NCBI GenBank assembly: GCA_905214155.1
Contig: CAJMLC010000020.1
Location: 1 to 17,190 of the forward strand
DNA length: 17,190 bases
Source: an uncultured bacterium
Lineage (GTDB): Bacteria; Bacillota; Clostridia; Oscillospirales; Oscillospiraceae
Reading direction: 5' to 3'
The notes beneath the pieces were generated by a model that saw only the letters and a list, made by a program, of their open reading frames with translations, was not told the DNA's origin and made no database searches. The position numbers and the translations under genes are program-made. This document shows positions 6,755 to 14,148 of the stretch, piece after piece (within the stretch, counting starts at the first letter, position 1; every line of letters starts with the position of its first letter).

Positions 6755-7852
6755 ATGCAAAAATGGAGAAATTGGCTGGTGCTCTGCCTGACGGCGGGAT
6801 TTCTGCTGGTGTTCGCGCTTTGGAGTATCTGCAAGGCGGACGACGCGCGCTCGGTCTCCGAGCGGCGCGCGCTGGCGCAGCGGCCGGAGCTGACGGCAAA
6901 GTCTGTCTGGGACGGGACATTCATGACGAAGTTCGAGACGTACACGCTCGACCAGTTCCCACTGCGGGACACGTTCCGCAGCCTCAAGGCGCATGTCCAG
7001 CTGGACGTGCTGCGGCAGAAGGACAACAACAGCATCTACGTCGCGGACGGGTATGCCGCGAAGCTGGACTATCCGCGGAATGACGATTCGGTCGAGCACG
7101 CGCTGGCGCGGTTCCGCTTTGTCTATGAGCGGTATTTGCAGGGGACGGACGCGAAAATTTATTTTGCGGCGATCCCGGACAAAAACTACTTTCTGGCGGA
7201 ACAATACGGCTATCCGGCGCTCGATTACGAAGAATTTATACAGAAATTTGCGGATGGCATGGAGTATGCGCAGACGGTCGATCTGACAGATGTGCTGACG
7301 CTGGAGAGCTATTACCGGACGGACATCCACTGGCGGCAGGAGGCGCTTTTGCCCGTGGCGCAGCGGCTGGCCGAGGCGATGGGCGTCGAACTGAACGGCA
7401 GTTATGAGACCGTGACGCTGGATGCGCCGTTCTGCGGCGTCTACTGCGGACAGTCGGCGCTCGATTTGCCGCCCGATGCGCTCACGTATCTCACGAATGA
7501 CACGCTGCGGGCCTGCACGGTCTACGACTATGAGACGGACACAACGCTGCCGGTCTACGATCTGGATGCGGCGGGCGGAGACGACGGCTATGCGCTGTTC
7601 CTCTCCGGGTCGAAATCGCTGCTGACGATCGAGAATCCAAATGCCGGGACGGAGCGGGAGCTGGTCGTGTTCCGGGATTCGTTCGGCAGCAGCCTCGTGC
7701 CGCTGCTGGCGGAGGGTTATGCGAGGATCACGCTCGTCGACATCCGCTATATTGCATCGGAACGGCTCGGCACGTGGCTGACATTCAGCGATCAGGATGT
7801 GCTGTTCCTCTACAGCACGCCGGTGCTCAACAACAGCGAGACGCTGAAATAA
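6755..7852 (+). CDS. DHHW/AlgJ-like SGNH-type acetyltransferase partner (365 aa)
   Basis: The extracytoplasmic partner of the MBOAT. A single N-terminal membrane anchor (about residues 7-25) precedes a soluble domain outside the membrane. The paired acid/base signature of DHHW/AlgX/AlgJ proteins is present as TDIHW (Asp190, His192), followed later by FRDSFGSSL with Ser309 as the likely nucleophile. The order, Asp-x-His before Ser, is as in AlgX and AlgJ. Such proteins take acetyl groups passed by the MBOAT and place them on a polysaccharide. The second residue of the motif is Ile instead of the commoner His (DIHW for DHHW); it lies between the catalytic pair, so activity is probably kept. GGAGG is about 7 nt upstream of ATG 6755. 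It shares the terminator hairpin at 7860-7895 with convergent brnQ-2. Confidence 0.88.
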   Translation: MQKWRNWLVLCLTAGFLLVFALWSICKADDARSVSERRALAQRPELTAKSVWDGTFMTKFETYTLDQFPLRDTFRSLKAHVQLDVLRQKDNNSIYVADGYAAKLDYPRNDDSVEHALARFRFVYERYLQGTDAKIYFAAIPDKNYFLAEQYGYPALDYEEFIQKFADGMEYAQTVDLTDVLTLESYYRTDIHWRQEALLPVAQRLAEAMGVELNGSYETVTLDAPFCGVYCGQSALDLPPDALTYLTNDTLRACTVYDYETDTTLPVYDLDAAGGDDGYALFLSGSKSLLTIENPNAGTERELVVFRDSFGSSLVPLLAEGYARITLVDIRYIASERLGTWLTFSDQDVLFLYSTPVLNNSETLK

Positions 7853-7859
7853 GGAAAGA

Positions 7860-7895
7860 AAACCCCGCATTTGCAGAAGGGCAAATGCGGGGTTT
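7860..7895 (-). terminator. Shared terminator between the acyltransferase operon and brnQ-2
   Basis: A 15-bp perfect stem, AAACCCCGCATTTGC/GCAAATGCGGGGTTT, with a 6-nt loop. On the minus strand the stem runs into TTTTCTTTCC, so it works best for brnQ-2. On the plus strand only TTT follows, giving a weaker stop for the acyltransferase operon, whose last stop codon is 7 nt away. Confidence 0.88.
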
Positions 7896-7935
7896 GACAT
7901 GATCCGCAAAGGCGGAATTGGGGAAAGCGAAGAAC

Positions 7936-9297
7936 TCAATGCGCCCTGGCGCGCTTCGAGCAGTGGAGGACAAGTCCGATGGCAAAGCCGATGATCGCGG
8001 GGATGAGCCAGCCGAGGTTCTGGTCGAACAGCGGGAGGAAGCCCCTGGCGAGATCGACCGCTGCGTCGAGGTGCAGCGCGGAGCGGACGGCGGCGGGCAG
8101 CGTCTTCATAAAATCGAAGATCGCGGCGGCCCACGTGAAGATCATGACGGAGATATAGACGGCCCGGTCATGGTGGAAATGCTTGCCGATGAAGGCCAGC
8201 ACGATCAGCGCGATGGCGGGCGGGTAGATCAGCATGAGAACGGGGATGGAATATTCGATGATGGCGCTGAGGCCGACGTTCGACACCGCGAAGGAGAAGA
8301 ACGTGAAGAGGATGGCCCAGGCCTTGTAGGAGATCTTGCCGTGGGTCATCTTGACGAACGTCTCCGAGCAGGAAGTGACCAGACCGATGGAGGTCTTGAG
8401 GCAGGCGAAGGTGATGGTGATGGCGAGGATGATCTGGCCGACGCTGCCGAAATAGTGGCCCGCGATCTGCGTGAGGGCGATGCCGCCGTTTTCCGAGATC
8501 TCAAACAGGCCGCGCGACTGCGTGCCCATGAGGATGGTCAGAACATAGATGATGGCCATGAGGATGCCAGTCAGGATGCCGGAGCCGAGCACGTCGCGTG
8601 CGACCGCGTCGTCATTGTCCACGCCCATGCGGCGGATGACGTCGATGACCACGATGCCGAAGGCAAGGCCCGCGATGGCGTCCATCGTGCCGTAGCCCTC
8701 GATGAAGGACGAGAAGAAGGCACTGGTTTTGGTCACGTAGGCCTCCGTGGGGGCGACGGAGGAGATGGACGCGCCGGGATGGATCAGGGCCGCGATGACG
8801 AGGATCGCAAGGAAGATCAGGAAGATGGGATTGATGATCTTGCCGATCCAGACCGTGATCTTGCCGGGCCGGAGCGAGAAGAACAGCACGAACGCAAAGA
8901 AGACCGCCGAGAAGATCAGCAGCGCGATGGACTGTGCGCTGTCCGAGACCATGGGCGAAAGGCCGGTCGTGAACGAGACGGTCGCGCAGCGCGGGATCGC
9001 GAAGAGCGGGCCGATCGTCAGATAGAGCAGACAGGTGAAGAAAATGCCGTAACCCTTACCGACCTTGCTCGAAAGCTCCTGTAGGCCGTCGGAGTGTGTG
9101 ATGCCGATGGCGGCCACACCGAAGATGGGGATGCCGACGGCGGTGATGATGAAGCCGATGATCGCGGGGATGACATTGCTGCCGGCCATCTGGCCGAGGT
9201 GTACGGGGAAGATGAGGTTGCCGGCGCCGAAGAACATCCCGAACAATGTCCCGGCCACAAGAATCTTTTGCTTCGAGGTCAATTTTTTCACAGTCAT
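7936..9297 (-). CDS. brnQ: Branched-chain amino acid:cation symporter, BrnQ/LIVCS family, second copy (453 aa)
   Basis: A second BrnQ carrier with FFGAGNLIFP at residues 22-31, then TIGPLFAIPRCATVSFTTG, SLRPGKITVWIGKIINPIF, EGYGTMDAIAGLAFGIVV, GTQSRGLFEISENGGIAL and the C-terminal SIPVLMLIYPPAIALIVLA. It is collinear with the copy at 1083-2432, with the same motifs in the same order, but clearly diverged. That points to an old duplication or separate acquisition. The start chosen is the ATG at 9297, with AGGAG about 10 nt upstream; a longer reading to 9447 would run through the promoter region and add about 50 residues without family similarity. It is divergent from a lysR gene, whose product is the obvious candidate regulator. 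The C-terminus is basic (SKRARAH). Confidence 0.94.
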   Translation of the reverse strand: MTVKKLTSKQKILVAGTLFGMFFGAGNLIFPVHLGQMAGSNVIPAIIGFIITAVGIPIFGVAAIGITHSDGLQELSSKVGKGYGIFFTCLLYLTIGPLFAIPRCATVSFTTGLSPMVSDSAQSIALLIFSAVFFAFVLFFSLRPGKITVWIGKIINPIFLIFLAILVIAALIHPGASISSVAPTEAYVTKTSAFFSSFIEGYGTMDAIAGLAFGIVVIDVIRRMGVDNDDAVARDVLGSGILTGILMAIIYVLTILMGTQSRGLFEISENGGIALTQIAGHYFGSVGQIILAITITFACLKTSIGLVTSCSETFVKMTHGKISYKAWAILFTFFSFAVSNVGLSAIIEYSIPVLMLIYPPAIALIVLAFIGKHFHHDRAVYISVMIFTWAAAIFDFMKTLPAAVRSALHLDAAVDLARGFLPLFDQNLGWLIPAIIGFAIGLVLHCSKRARAH

Positions 9298-9352
9298 GGA
9301 TAGCAGCTCCTTTTGGGCAACGTCACAGATCGCCGCCGTATCGTATGACATG

Positions 9353-9381
9353 ATTTTAAACGACAGGCTTGAAAAAGTAAA
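9353..9381 (-). promoter_or_regulatory. Probable promoter of brnQ-2
   Basis: On the minus strand there is TTTACT (9381-9376), 17 nt, then TAAAAT (9358-9353). The match is moderate. It overlaps the opposite-strand lysR promoter by 13 bp, so a regulator bound here would affect both genes. Confidence 0.6.
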
Positions 9382-9396
9382 ACGCATGATTATAAT
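9369..9396 (+). promoter_or_regulatory. Promoter of the lysR-MATE operon
   Basis: TTGAAA (9369-9374), 16 nt, then TATAAT (9391-9396). Transcription would start near 9403, about 48 nt before the TTG start codon. The A/T-rich stretch 9385-9408 contains several T-N11-A spacings of the kind LysR proteins bind, but no single convincing dyad. Confidence 0.75.
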
Positions 9397-9450
9397 AGAT
9401 ATATGACAAACTCTCATGGAAAACCTTGAAGCGGAAAGAAGGCGCACGGC

Positions 9451-10344
9451 TTGGATAGCAAGAAACTTGAAATTTTAATGACTGCCGTGGATCTCGGGAG
9501 CTTTTCGAAGGCGTCGGAGGTCGTGGGCTACACGCAGTCGGGGCTGACGCATCTGGTCGACAGTCTCGAGCGCGAGATCGGCCTGCGCCTCGTTCGGCGC
9601 GACCGGAGCGGCGTCTCGCTTACGCGCGAGGGCGAGGCATTGATGCCGAGCATCCGCGAATTTCTGCGGGAGAACGCAAAGCTCGAGAACCAGATCGCGG
9701 CCATCACCGAGAAAAAGTCGGAGACGATCCGCGTCGCGGCTTACGCGAGTATCGCGATGCACTGGATGCCGGAAATTTTATATCGGTTCCGCCGCGTCTG
9801 CCCGGACATCGACGTCGATCTGCGGATGGTCGACCATGAGCTGGAGCCGTTTGAGCTGCTGGAAAAATGGGAGACGGACGTCATCTTTGCCGCGCGGCAG
9901 CCCGGCTTCGCTTGCGACTGGACGCCGCTCTGGAACGACCCGATGTGCGCCATTCTGCCGCAGGACTATCCGCTTACGGGCGACGAGTTCCCGATCGAAG
10001 AGTTCACAGACAAGGAATTTCTGATGCCATACGGCCGGTTCGACCTCGATGCGCGGGCCGTCTTTGAGCAGAATGGCGTCGAGCCGCGCATCCGCCCGTG
10101 TTATGTCGACGACGAGACGGTCATCCGCATGGTGGGCAAGGGGCTGGGCCTTTCGATGATGGCGGAGATGATGATCCGCGGCCAGCTGGACGGCGTGCGC
10201 GTGCTGCCGGTGCATCCCGCGGCGGGCCGCGAGCTCGGGATGGGGCTGCATCCGCGCGAGACGGTATCCGATGGGATCGCGCAGCTGCGGATGTGCGTGC
10301 TGGAGTTTATCCGCGACGCCGCGCAGACGCGCAAGAAGAAATAG
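9451..10344 (+). CDS. LysR family transcriptional regulator (297 aa)
   Basis: The N-terminal winged helix-turn-helix is at about residues 1-62 (LEILMTAVDLGSFSKASEVVGYTQSGLTHLVDSLE split over helix-turn-helix and linker, then GLRLVRRDRSGVSLTREGE). A co-inducer-binding domain of the periplasmic-binding-protein type runs from about residue 90 to 290. Length is normal for the family. The start is TTG at 9451, preceded by GAAAGAAGG at about 8 nt. It diverges from brnQ-2 with overlapping promoters and is followed 18 nt later by a MATE gene. It may therefore regulate amino-acid uptake, the pump, or itself, responding to an unknown ligand. The target is inferred from position only. Confidence 0.92.
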   Translation: MDSKKLEILMTAVDLGSFSKASEVVGYTQSGLTHLVDSLEREIGLRLVRRDRSGVSLTREGEALMPSIREFLRENAKLENQIAAITEKKSETIRVAAYASIAMHWMPEILYRFRRVCPDIDVDLRMVDHELEPFELLEKWETDVIFAARQPGFACDWTPLWNDPMCAILPQDYPLTGDEFPIEEFTDKEFLMPYGRFDLDARAVFEQNGVEPRIRPCYVDDETVIRMVGKGLGLSMMAEMMIRGQLDGVRVLPVHPAAGRELGMGLHPRETVSDGIAQLRMCVLEFIRDAAQTRKKK

Positions 10345-10362
10345 AAAGACGGAGAAGCGAAG

Positions 10363-11709
10363 ATGAGAAAGGGAACGTGGCGCGCGCTCCGGCCGGAGAT
10401 CGCGCTGGTCTGGCGGCTGAGCCTGCCCGCCATTCTGACGCAGATCACGACGATCGTGATGCAGTATATCGACTCGGCCATGGTCGGCGCGCGCGGCGCG
10501 AACGCCTCGGCGGCGATCGGCCTGGTGGCGAGCAGCACGTGGCTGTTCGGCGGATTGACATCGGCGGTGGCCGCCGGGTTCTATGTGCAGGTGGCGCATC
10601 AGATCGGCGCCAAAAACGATGCGGAAGCGAGAAATGTGGTGCGGCACGGACTGCTGACCGCGCTGGTGCTGTCCGGGCTGCTGGCGCTGGGCGGCGCGCT
10701 GCTCAGCAAGCCGCTGCCGGGGCTGCTCGGCGGCGGGGCAGATCTGCACAGGGACGCAGCGGCGTATTTTCTGGTGTTTGCGCTGGCGCTGCCGTTCCAG
10801 CAGCTCAACGCGCTCTGCTCCGGCTTTTTGCAGTGCAGCGGCGACATGGTCACCCCGAGCATTCTCAATGCCGTGATGTGCGCGCTGGATGTGGCGTTCA
10901 ACGCACTGTTCATCCCGCGCTATGGCGTGCTCGGCGCGGGGCTCGGGACGGGGCTGGCCTGCGCGGTGATCAGCCTCGTGATGGCGTGGCGCTGCTGCCT
11001 CTGCAATGCGGCGCTGCGGCTGGACAGGAAGGAAACAGGCCGGTTTGAGTGTGAGATCCTGCGGAAGGCGCTGAAGATCGGCCTCCCGGTGGCGGTGCAG
11101 GAGGCGGCGATGTGCGGCGCGCAGGTCGCCGCGACGACGATCATCGCGCCGCTCGGCGCGGCGGCGATCGCGGCGCATTCGTTCGCGGTCACGGCAGAGA
11201 GCCTCTGCTATATGCCGGGCTACGGCATCGGCGCGGCGGCTACGACGCTCGTGGGTCGGAACATTGGCGCGGGAAAGCACGCGCAGGCGAAGCGCTATGG
11301 CAGCATCTGCACGGCGATGGGCGGCATTTTCATGGGTGTGACGGGCGCGGCGATGATGCTGCTCTGCCCGTTGGTGTTCCGGATGCTGACACCGGACGCG
11401 GAGGTGCGGACGCTCGCGGTGCAGGCGCTGCGCATCGGCCTTTTGGCCGAGCCGCTCTACGGCGTGTCGATCGTGGCGGCGGGCGCTCTGCGCGGCGCAG
11501 GCGATACGCTGGTACCGAGTCTGATGAATCTGGCGAGCATCTGGGGCGTCCGGCTGGGGCTGGCGCTCGTACTGACGCCGCGATTCGGGCTGCGGGGTAT
11601 GTGGACGGCAATGGCTGTGGAGCTTTGCGTGCGCGGACTTCTGATGCTGTTCCGGCAGCGGACGACGAAGTATTATGCGCGGGAGGCGGCAGCGGGATCT
11701 GCGGAGTAG
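10363..11709 (+). CDS. MATE family efflux transporter (448 aa)
   Basis: A twelve-helix multidrug and toxin extrusion transporter that exports cationic or other small compounds using Na+ or H+ gradients. The two MATE halves are visible: LSLPAILTQITTIVMQYIDSAMVG at residues 19-42 and the repeat IGLPVAVQEAAMCGAQVAATTI near 238-260, with Q-rich and GAGDT-type loops (ALRGAGDTLVP) in the C-terminal half. GGAG lies 9 nt before ATG 10363 and the lysR stop is 18 nt upstream, so the two genes form an operon. No own promoter was seen. Its transcript probably ends in the hairpin cluster at 11820-11970. The substrate is unknown. Confidence 0.92.
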   Translation: MRKGTWRALRPEIALVWRLSLPAILTQITTIVMQYIDSAMVGARGANASAAIGLVASSTWLFGGLTSAVAAGFYVQVAHQIGAKNDAEARNVVRHGLLTALVLSGLLALGGALLSKPLPGLLGGGADLHRDAAAYFLVFALALPFQQLNALCSGFLQCSGDMVTPSILNAVMCALDVAFNALFIPRYGVLGAGLGTGLACAVISLVMAWRCCLCNAALRLDRKETGRFECEILRKALKIGLPVAVQEAAMCGAQVAATTIIAPLGAAAIAAHSFAVTAESLCYMPGYGIGAAATTLVGRNIGAGKHAQAKRYGSICTAMGGIFMGVTGAAMMLLCPLVFRMLTPDAEVRTLAVQALRIGLLAEPLYGVSIVAAGALRGAGDTLVPSLMNLASIWGVRLGLALVLTPRFGLRGMWTAMAVELCVRGLLMLFRQRTTKYYAREAAAGSAE

Positions 11710-11865
11710 CGTGCAGCCTTCACATGGGATCGCCGCGCCTGGAGACGCATGGATGCGGAAAGCGGATGCAATACATCCGCTTCAGCGTGTCGAAAAAGTC
11801 TTTTCGCCCCGCTGCCGTCCAGCTTTCTGAACTTAAAAAGTTCAAAAAGCTGCTTGATTGAACGC

Positions 11866-11888
11866 GAAAGGGGCTTTTTGCCCCTTTC
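11866..11888 (+). terminator. Possible terminator of the lysR-MATE operon
   Basis: A 9-bp perfect GC-rich stem, GAAAGGGGC/GCCCCTTTC, with a T5 loop, followed by ACTCTTTCC. The tail is only partly T-rich, so termination is likely but not certain. Confidence 0.5.
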
Positions 11889-11943
11889 ACTCTTTCCCTG
11901 CTGCTCTGTTGCGAAGCTGCATTTTATAGTTTTTGACAGTCCC

Positions 11944-11970
11944 AGCGGATGCGATGCATCCGCTTTTCTT
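11944..11970 (+). terminator. Terminator-like hairpin upstream of proB
   Basis: A 9-bp perfect stem, AGCGGATGC/GCATCCGCT, with a 3-nt loop, followed by TTTCTT. It lies between the MATE gene and the proB promoter and would insulate proBA from upstream transcription. Confidence 0.6.
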
Positions 11971-12003
11971 AACATCACGGGGCTTTTCTTTTGCCCTTTA
12001 GTG

Positions 12004-12012
12004 TGATACAAT
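12004..12012 (+). promoter_or_regulatory. Extended -10 promoter of proBA
   Basis: TGATACAAT is an extended -10 element (TGn followed by TACAAT at 12007-12012). The -35 region is poor (TTTTCT at 11984-11989, 17-nt spacing), as expected for extended -10 promoters. The leader would be about 20 nt. Confidence 0.65.
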
Positions 12013-12039
12013 AGCTGCAAATTTGAAAAAAGGCGGGAC

Positions 12040-12846
12040 ATGGAAGTGGAATTCAAAAAGCAGCGGATCGTGGTCAAGGTCGGCACGTCGACGATCACGC
12101 ATCCGTCCGGCGCACCGAATCTGCGCAATATTGAGATCCTGGCACGGACATTGTCCGATCTGCAGGACATGGGCCATGAGATGATCCTGGTCAGCTCCGG
12201 CGCGATCGCCGTCGGAACGGACAAGCTGGGCCTGGCGGAGCGGCCGCGCGAGCTGCGCTTTAAGCAGGCTGCGGCGTCGGTCGGGCAGTGCAGGCTGATG
12301 TTCATCTACGATAAATTTTTCTCGGAATATGGGCATACGGTCGGGCAGATCCTGCTGACGGATGACGATGTGGCCGATCCGTCGCGCGCGGCGCATCTGG
12401 AGGCGACGTTCTCGGCCCTGTCTGAAATGGGCGTCATTCCGATCGTGAACGAAAACGACTCGGTTTCATCGGCGGAAATTGAGACCGGGCAGCACAAGGT
12501 GCTTGGCGACAACGACACGCTCTCGGCCATCGTGGCGAAGCTCTGCCATGCGGACCTGCTGGTGCTGCTGAGCGACATTGACGGGCTGTACGATTCTGAT
12601 CCGCGGGCAAATCCCGAGGCGAAGCTGCTGCACCGGGTGACGGCACTGACCGAGGAGATCCGGCAGATGGCCGGCGGCGCGGGCAGCTGGCGCGGCACGG
12701 GCGGCATGGCGACGAAGCTCTCGGCGGCGGGGATCGTGATGGCAGCCGGGTGCGACATGGTGATCACGAACGGCGCGAGAATGGAGGACCTCTACGGCAT
12801 CGCGGAGGGACAGGACATCGGAACGCGCTTTGTCGCGCGGAGATAA
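12040..12846 (+). CDS. proB: Glutamate 5-kinase (268 aa)
   Basis: Catalyses ATP-dependent phosphorylation of L-glutamate to gamma-glutamyl phosphate, the first step of proline synthesis in the cytoplasm. The amino-acid kinase fold is covered in full: VVKVGTST (residues 11-18), LVSSGAIAVG, PIVNENDSVS, LGDNDTLSAIVA, LLSDIDGLYDSDP and GTGGMATKLSAA. The protein ends after the kinase domain with no PUA domain, which is a common short form in Firmicutes. AGGCGGG lies just before ATG 12040. The proA start is 9 nt after the stop, so the two are translated from one message. In this family the enzyme is often feedback-inhibited by proline; the short form may differ in that respect. proC is not in the window. 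Confidence 0.96.
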   Translation: MEVEFKKQRIVVKVGTSTITHPSGAPNLRNIEILARTLSDLQDMGHEMILVSSGAIAVGTDKLGLAERPRELRFKQAAASVGQCRLMFIYDKFFSEYGHTVGQILLTDDDVADPSRAAHLEATFSALSEMGVIPIVNENDSVSSAEIETGQHKVLGDNDTLSAIVAKLCHADLLVLLSDIDGLYDSDPRANPEAKLLHRVTALTEEIRQMAGGAGSWRGTGGMATKLSAAGIVMAAGCDMVITNGARMEDLYGIAEGQDIGTRFVARR

Positions 12847-12855
12847 GGAGCGGAT

Positions 12856-14103
12856 ATGACGATTCTGGAACAGCAGGGCGCGGCGGCGAAGCAGGCCGCG
12901 CGGAAGCTCGCGATCGCGGGCACGGCAAAGAAAAATGAAGCGCTGGAGGCGGTGGCCCGGGCGCTCGAAGTTGGTGCGGTGCAGTGGCTCGCAGCGAACG
13001 CCGAGGATATGAAAGAGGCCGAGACGAATGGGATGCGCCCCGCGATGCTCGACCGGCTGCGGCTGACAGAGCAGCGCGTGGCGGACATTGTGGCGGCGGT
13101 GCGGCAGGTGATCGCGCTGCCCGATCCGGTCGGGCGTGTGACGAAAATGGAGACGCGGCCAAACGGCCTGCAGATCGGACGGAAGACTGTACCGCTCGGC
13201 GTGATCGCGATCATCTACGAGGCACGGCCGAACGTGACGGTCGACGCGGCGGCGCTCTGCCTCAAGTCCGGCAACGTCTGCATCCTGCGCGGCGGGAAGG
13301 AGGCCATCCGCTCGAACCGCCGCGCGGCGGCGCTGATGCGCGGCGCGTTGGAGTCTGTAGGACTGCCGGAGGACTGCATCAGTCTCGTGCAGGACACGAG
13401 CCGCGAGAGCGCAAATGAGCTGATGCACTTGAACGGGTATGTCGATGTGCTGATCCCACGCGGCGGGGCCGGGTTGATCCGGGCAGTGGCCAGTCAGGCG
13501 AGTGTGCCGGTCATTCGGACGGGCGAGGGCGTGTGCCACATCTACGTCGATTCGGACGCCGACCTCGACATGGCGGCAAACATTCTGTACAACGCAAAAT
13601 GCTCGCGCCCGTCGGTGTGCAACGCGGTGGAATGCGTGCTGATCCACGAGGCAGTTGCGGCGGAATTTTTGCAGAAGGCCGTGCCGCTGCTGGATCAGAA
13701 ACATGTGGAGCTGCGGTGCGATGCGGCATCGCTAGCACTGCTCGGCGCGCGGGCCAGGGCGGCGGAGGACGCCGACTGGGACGCGGAATACGACGACTAT
13801 ATCCTTGCGGTGCGCGTGGTGCGGGATCTGGACGAGGCGATGGAGTTCATTGCGGCGCACAGCACGGAACATTCCGAGTGCATCGTGACGGAGAATTACA
13901 CGAAGGCGCAGCGCTTCCTTGACGAGGTAGATGCTGCGGCGGTCTATGTCAACGCCTCGACGCGGTTCACGGACGGCGGCGAGTTCGGCATGGGCGCGGA
14001 GATCGGCATTTCGACGCAGAAGATGCACGCACGCGGGCCGATGGGCCTCGAAGAGCTGACGAGCTATAAATACATCGTGTACGGAAACGGACAGGTGCGG
14101 TAA
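12856..14103 (+). CDS. proA: Gamma-glutamyl phosphate reductase (415 aa)
   Basis: Reduces gamma-glutamyl phosphate with NADPH to glutamate semialdehyde, which cyclises to pyrroline-5-carboxylate on the way to proline. The aldehyde-dehydrogenase-like fold is shown by GVIAIIYEARPNVT near residues 115-130, GNVCILRGGKEA, the PRGGAGLI loop, TGEGVCHIYVD and the catalytic segment CSRPSVCNAVE, in which the second Cys is the nucleophile. The C-terminal FTDGGEFGMGAEIGISTQKMHARGPMGLEELTSYKY stretch is typical (split here between FTDGGEFGMGAEIGIS and the GPMGLEELTS end). Length is standard for ProA. GGAG precedes the ATG at 12856, 9 nt after proB. A good terminator follows directly. Confidence 0.96.
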   Translation: MTILEQQGAAAKQAARKLAIAGTAKKNEALEAVARALEVGAVQWLAANAEDMKEAETNGMRPAMLDRLRLTEQRVADIVAAVRQVIALPDPVGRVTKMETRPNGLQIGRKTVPLGVIAIIYEARPNVTVDAAALCLKSGNVCILRGGKEAIRSNRRAAALMRGALESVGLPEDCISLVQDTSRESANELMHLNGYVDVLIPRGGAGLIRAVASQASVPVIRTGEGVCHIYVDSDADLDMAANILYNAKCSRPSVCNAVECVLIHEAVAAEFLQKAVPLLDQKHVELRCDAASLALLGARARAAEDADWDAEYDDYILAVRVVRDLDEAMEFIAAHSTEHSECIVTENYTKAQRFLDEVDAAAVYVNASTRFTDGGEFGMGAEIGISTQKMHARGPMGLEELTSYKYIVYGNGQVR

Positions 14104-14104
14104 C

Positions 14105-14141
14105 AGGCGGGCGGAGCCACGGCTCCGCCTGCTTTCTTTTT
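14105..14141 (+). terminator. Intrinsic terminator of proBA
   Basis: GGCGGAGCC pairs with GGCTCCGCC around a 2-4 nt loop, extended outward by several pairs including G-T wobbles, then TTTCTTTTT. It begins 2 nt after the proA stop. Confidence 0.92.
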
Positions 14142-14148
14142 GAACCCA

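Larger units (their letters stand above)
11760..11970. repeat. Hairpin cluster bounded by inverted copies of one palindrome
   Basis: This fills most of the 330-bp gap between the MATE gene and proB, where I see no coding sequence. The left end is AAGCGGATG/CATCCGCTT (11760-11782). Next come CAGCTTT..GAACTT/AAGTTC..AAAGCTG (11820-11852) and GAAAGGGGC/GCCCCTTTC with a T5 loop (11866-11888). The right end is AGCGGATGC/GCATCCGCT (11944-11964) followed by TTTTCTT. Sequence just inside the ends is also partly inverted (TGTCgAAAAA on the left, TTTTTGACA on the right), which a chance palindrome would not explain. It looks like a small non-autonomous repeat that now also supplies terminators. Other copies in the genome would be needed to prove it is mobile. 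Confidence 0.5.

Noticed and set aside
6284..8134. A very long minus-strand open frame opposite the MBOAT and DHHW genes.
   Set aside because: Arg/His/Gln-rich translation typical of the antisense of a GC-rich gene; the plus-strand genes have clear family motifs.
7918..9084. A long plus-strand open frame opposite brnQ-2, rich in Asp/Glu/Gly.
   Set aside because: Antisense of a hydrophobic membrane protein gives just such an acidic translation; no ribosome site or family.
9298..9447. N-terminal extension of brnQ-2 by about 50 residues.
   Set aside because: It covers both divergent promoters; the ATG at 9297 has a good ribosome site and the family-like start.
9778..11280. A long minus-strand open frame opposite lysR and the first MATE gene.
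   Set aside because: Same antisense composition; the LysR and MATE reading frames are unambiguous.
11749..12006. Short open frames over the hairpin block between the MATE gene and proB, on both strands.
   Set aside because: They run through perfect inverted repeats and the proB promoter, and lack ribosome sites and plausible protein composition.
12466..13704. A long minus-strand open frame opposite proB and proA.
   Set aside because: Antisense shadow of two strongly conserved enzymes.
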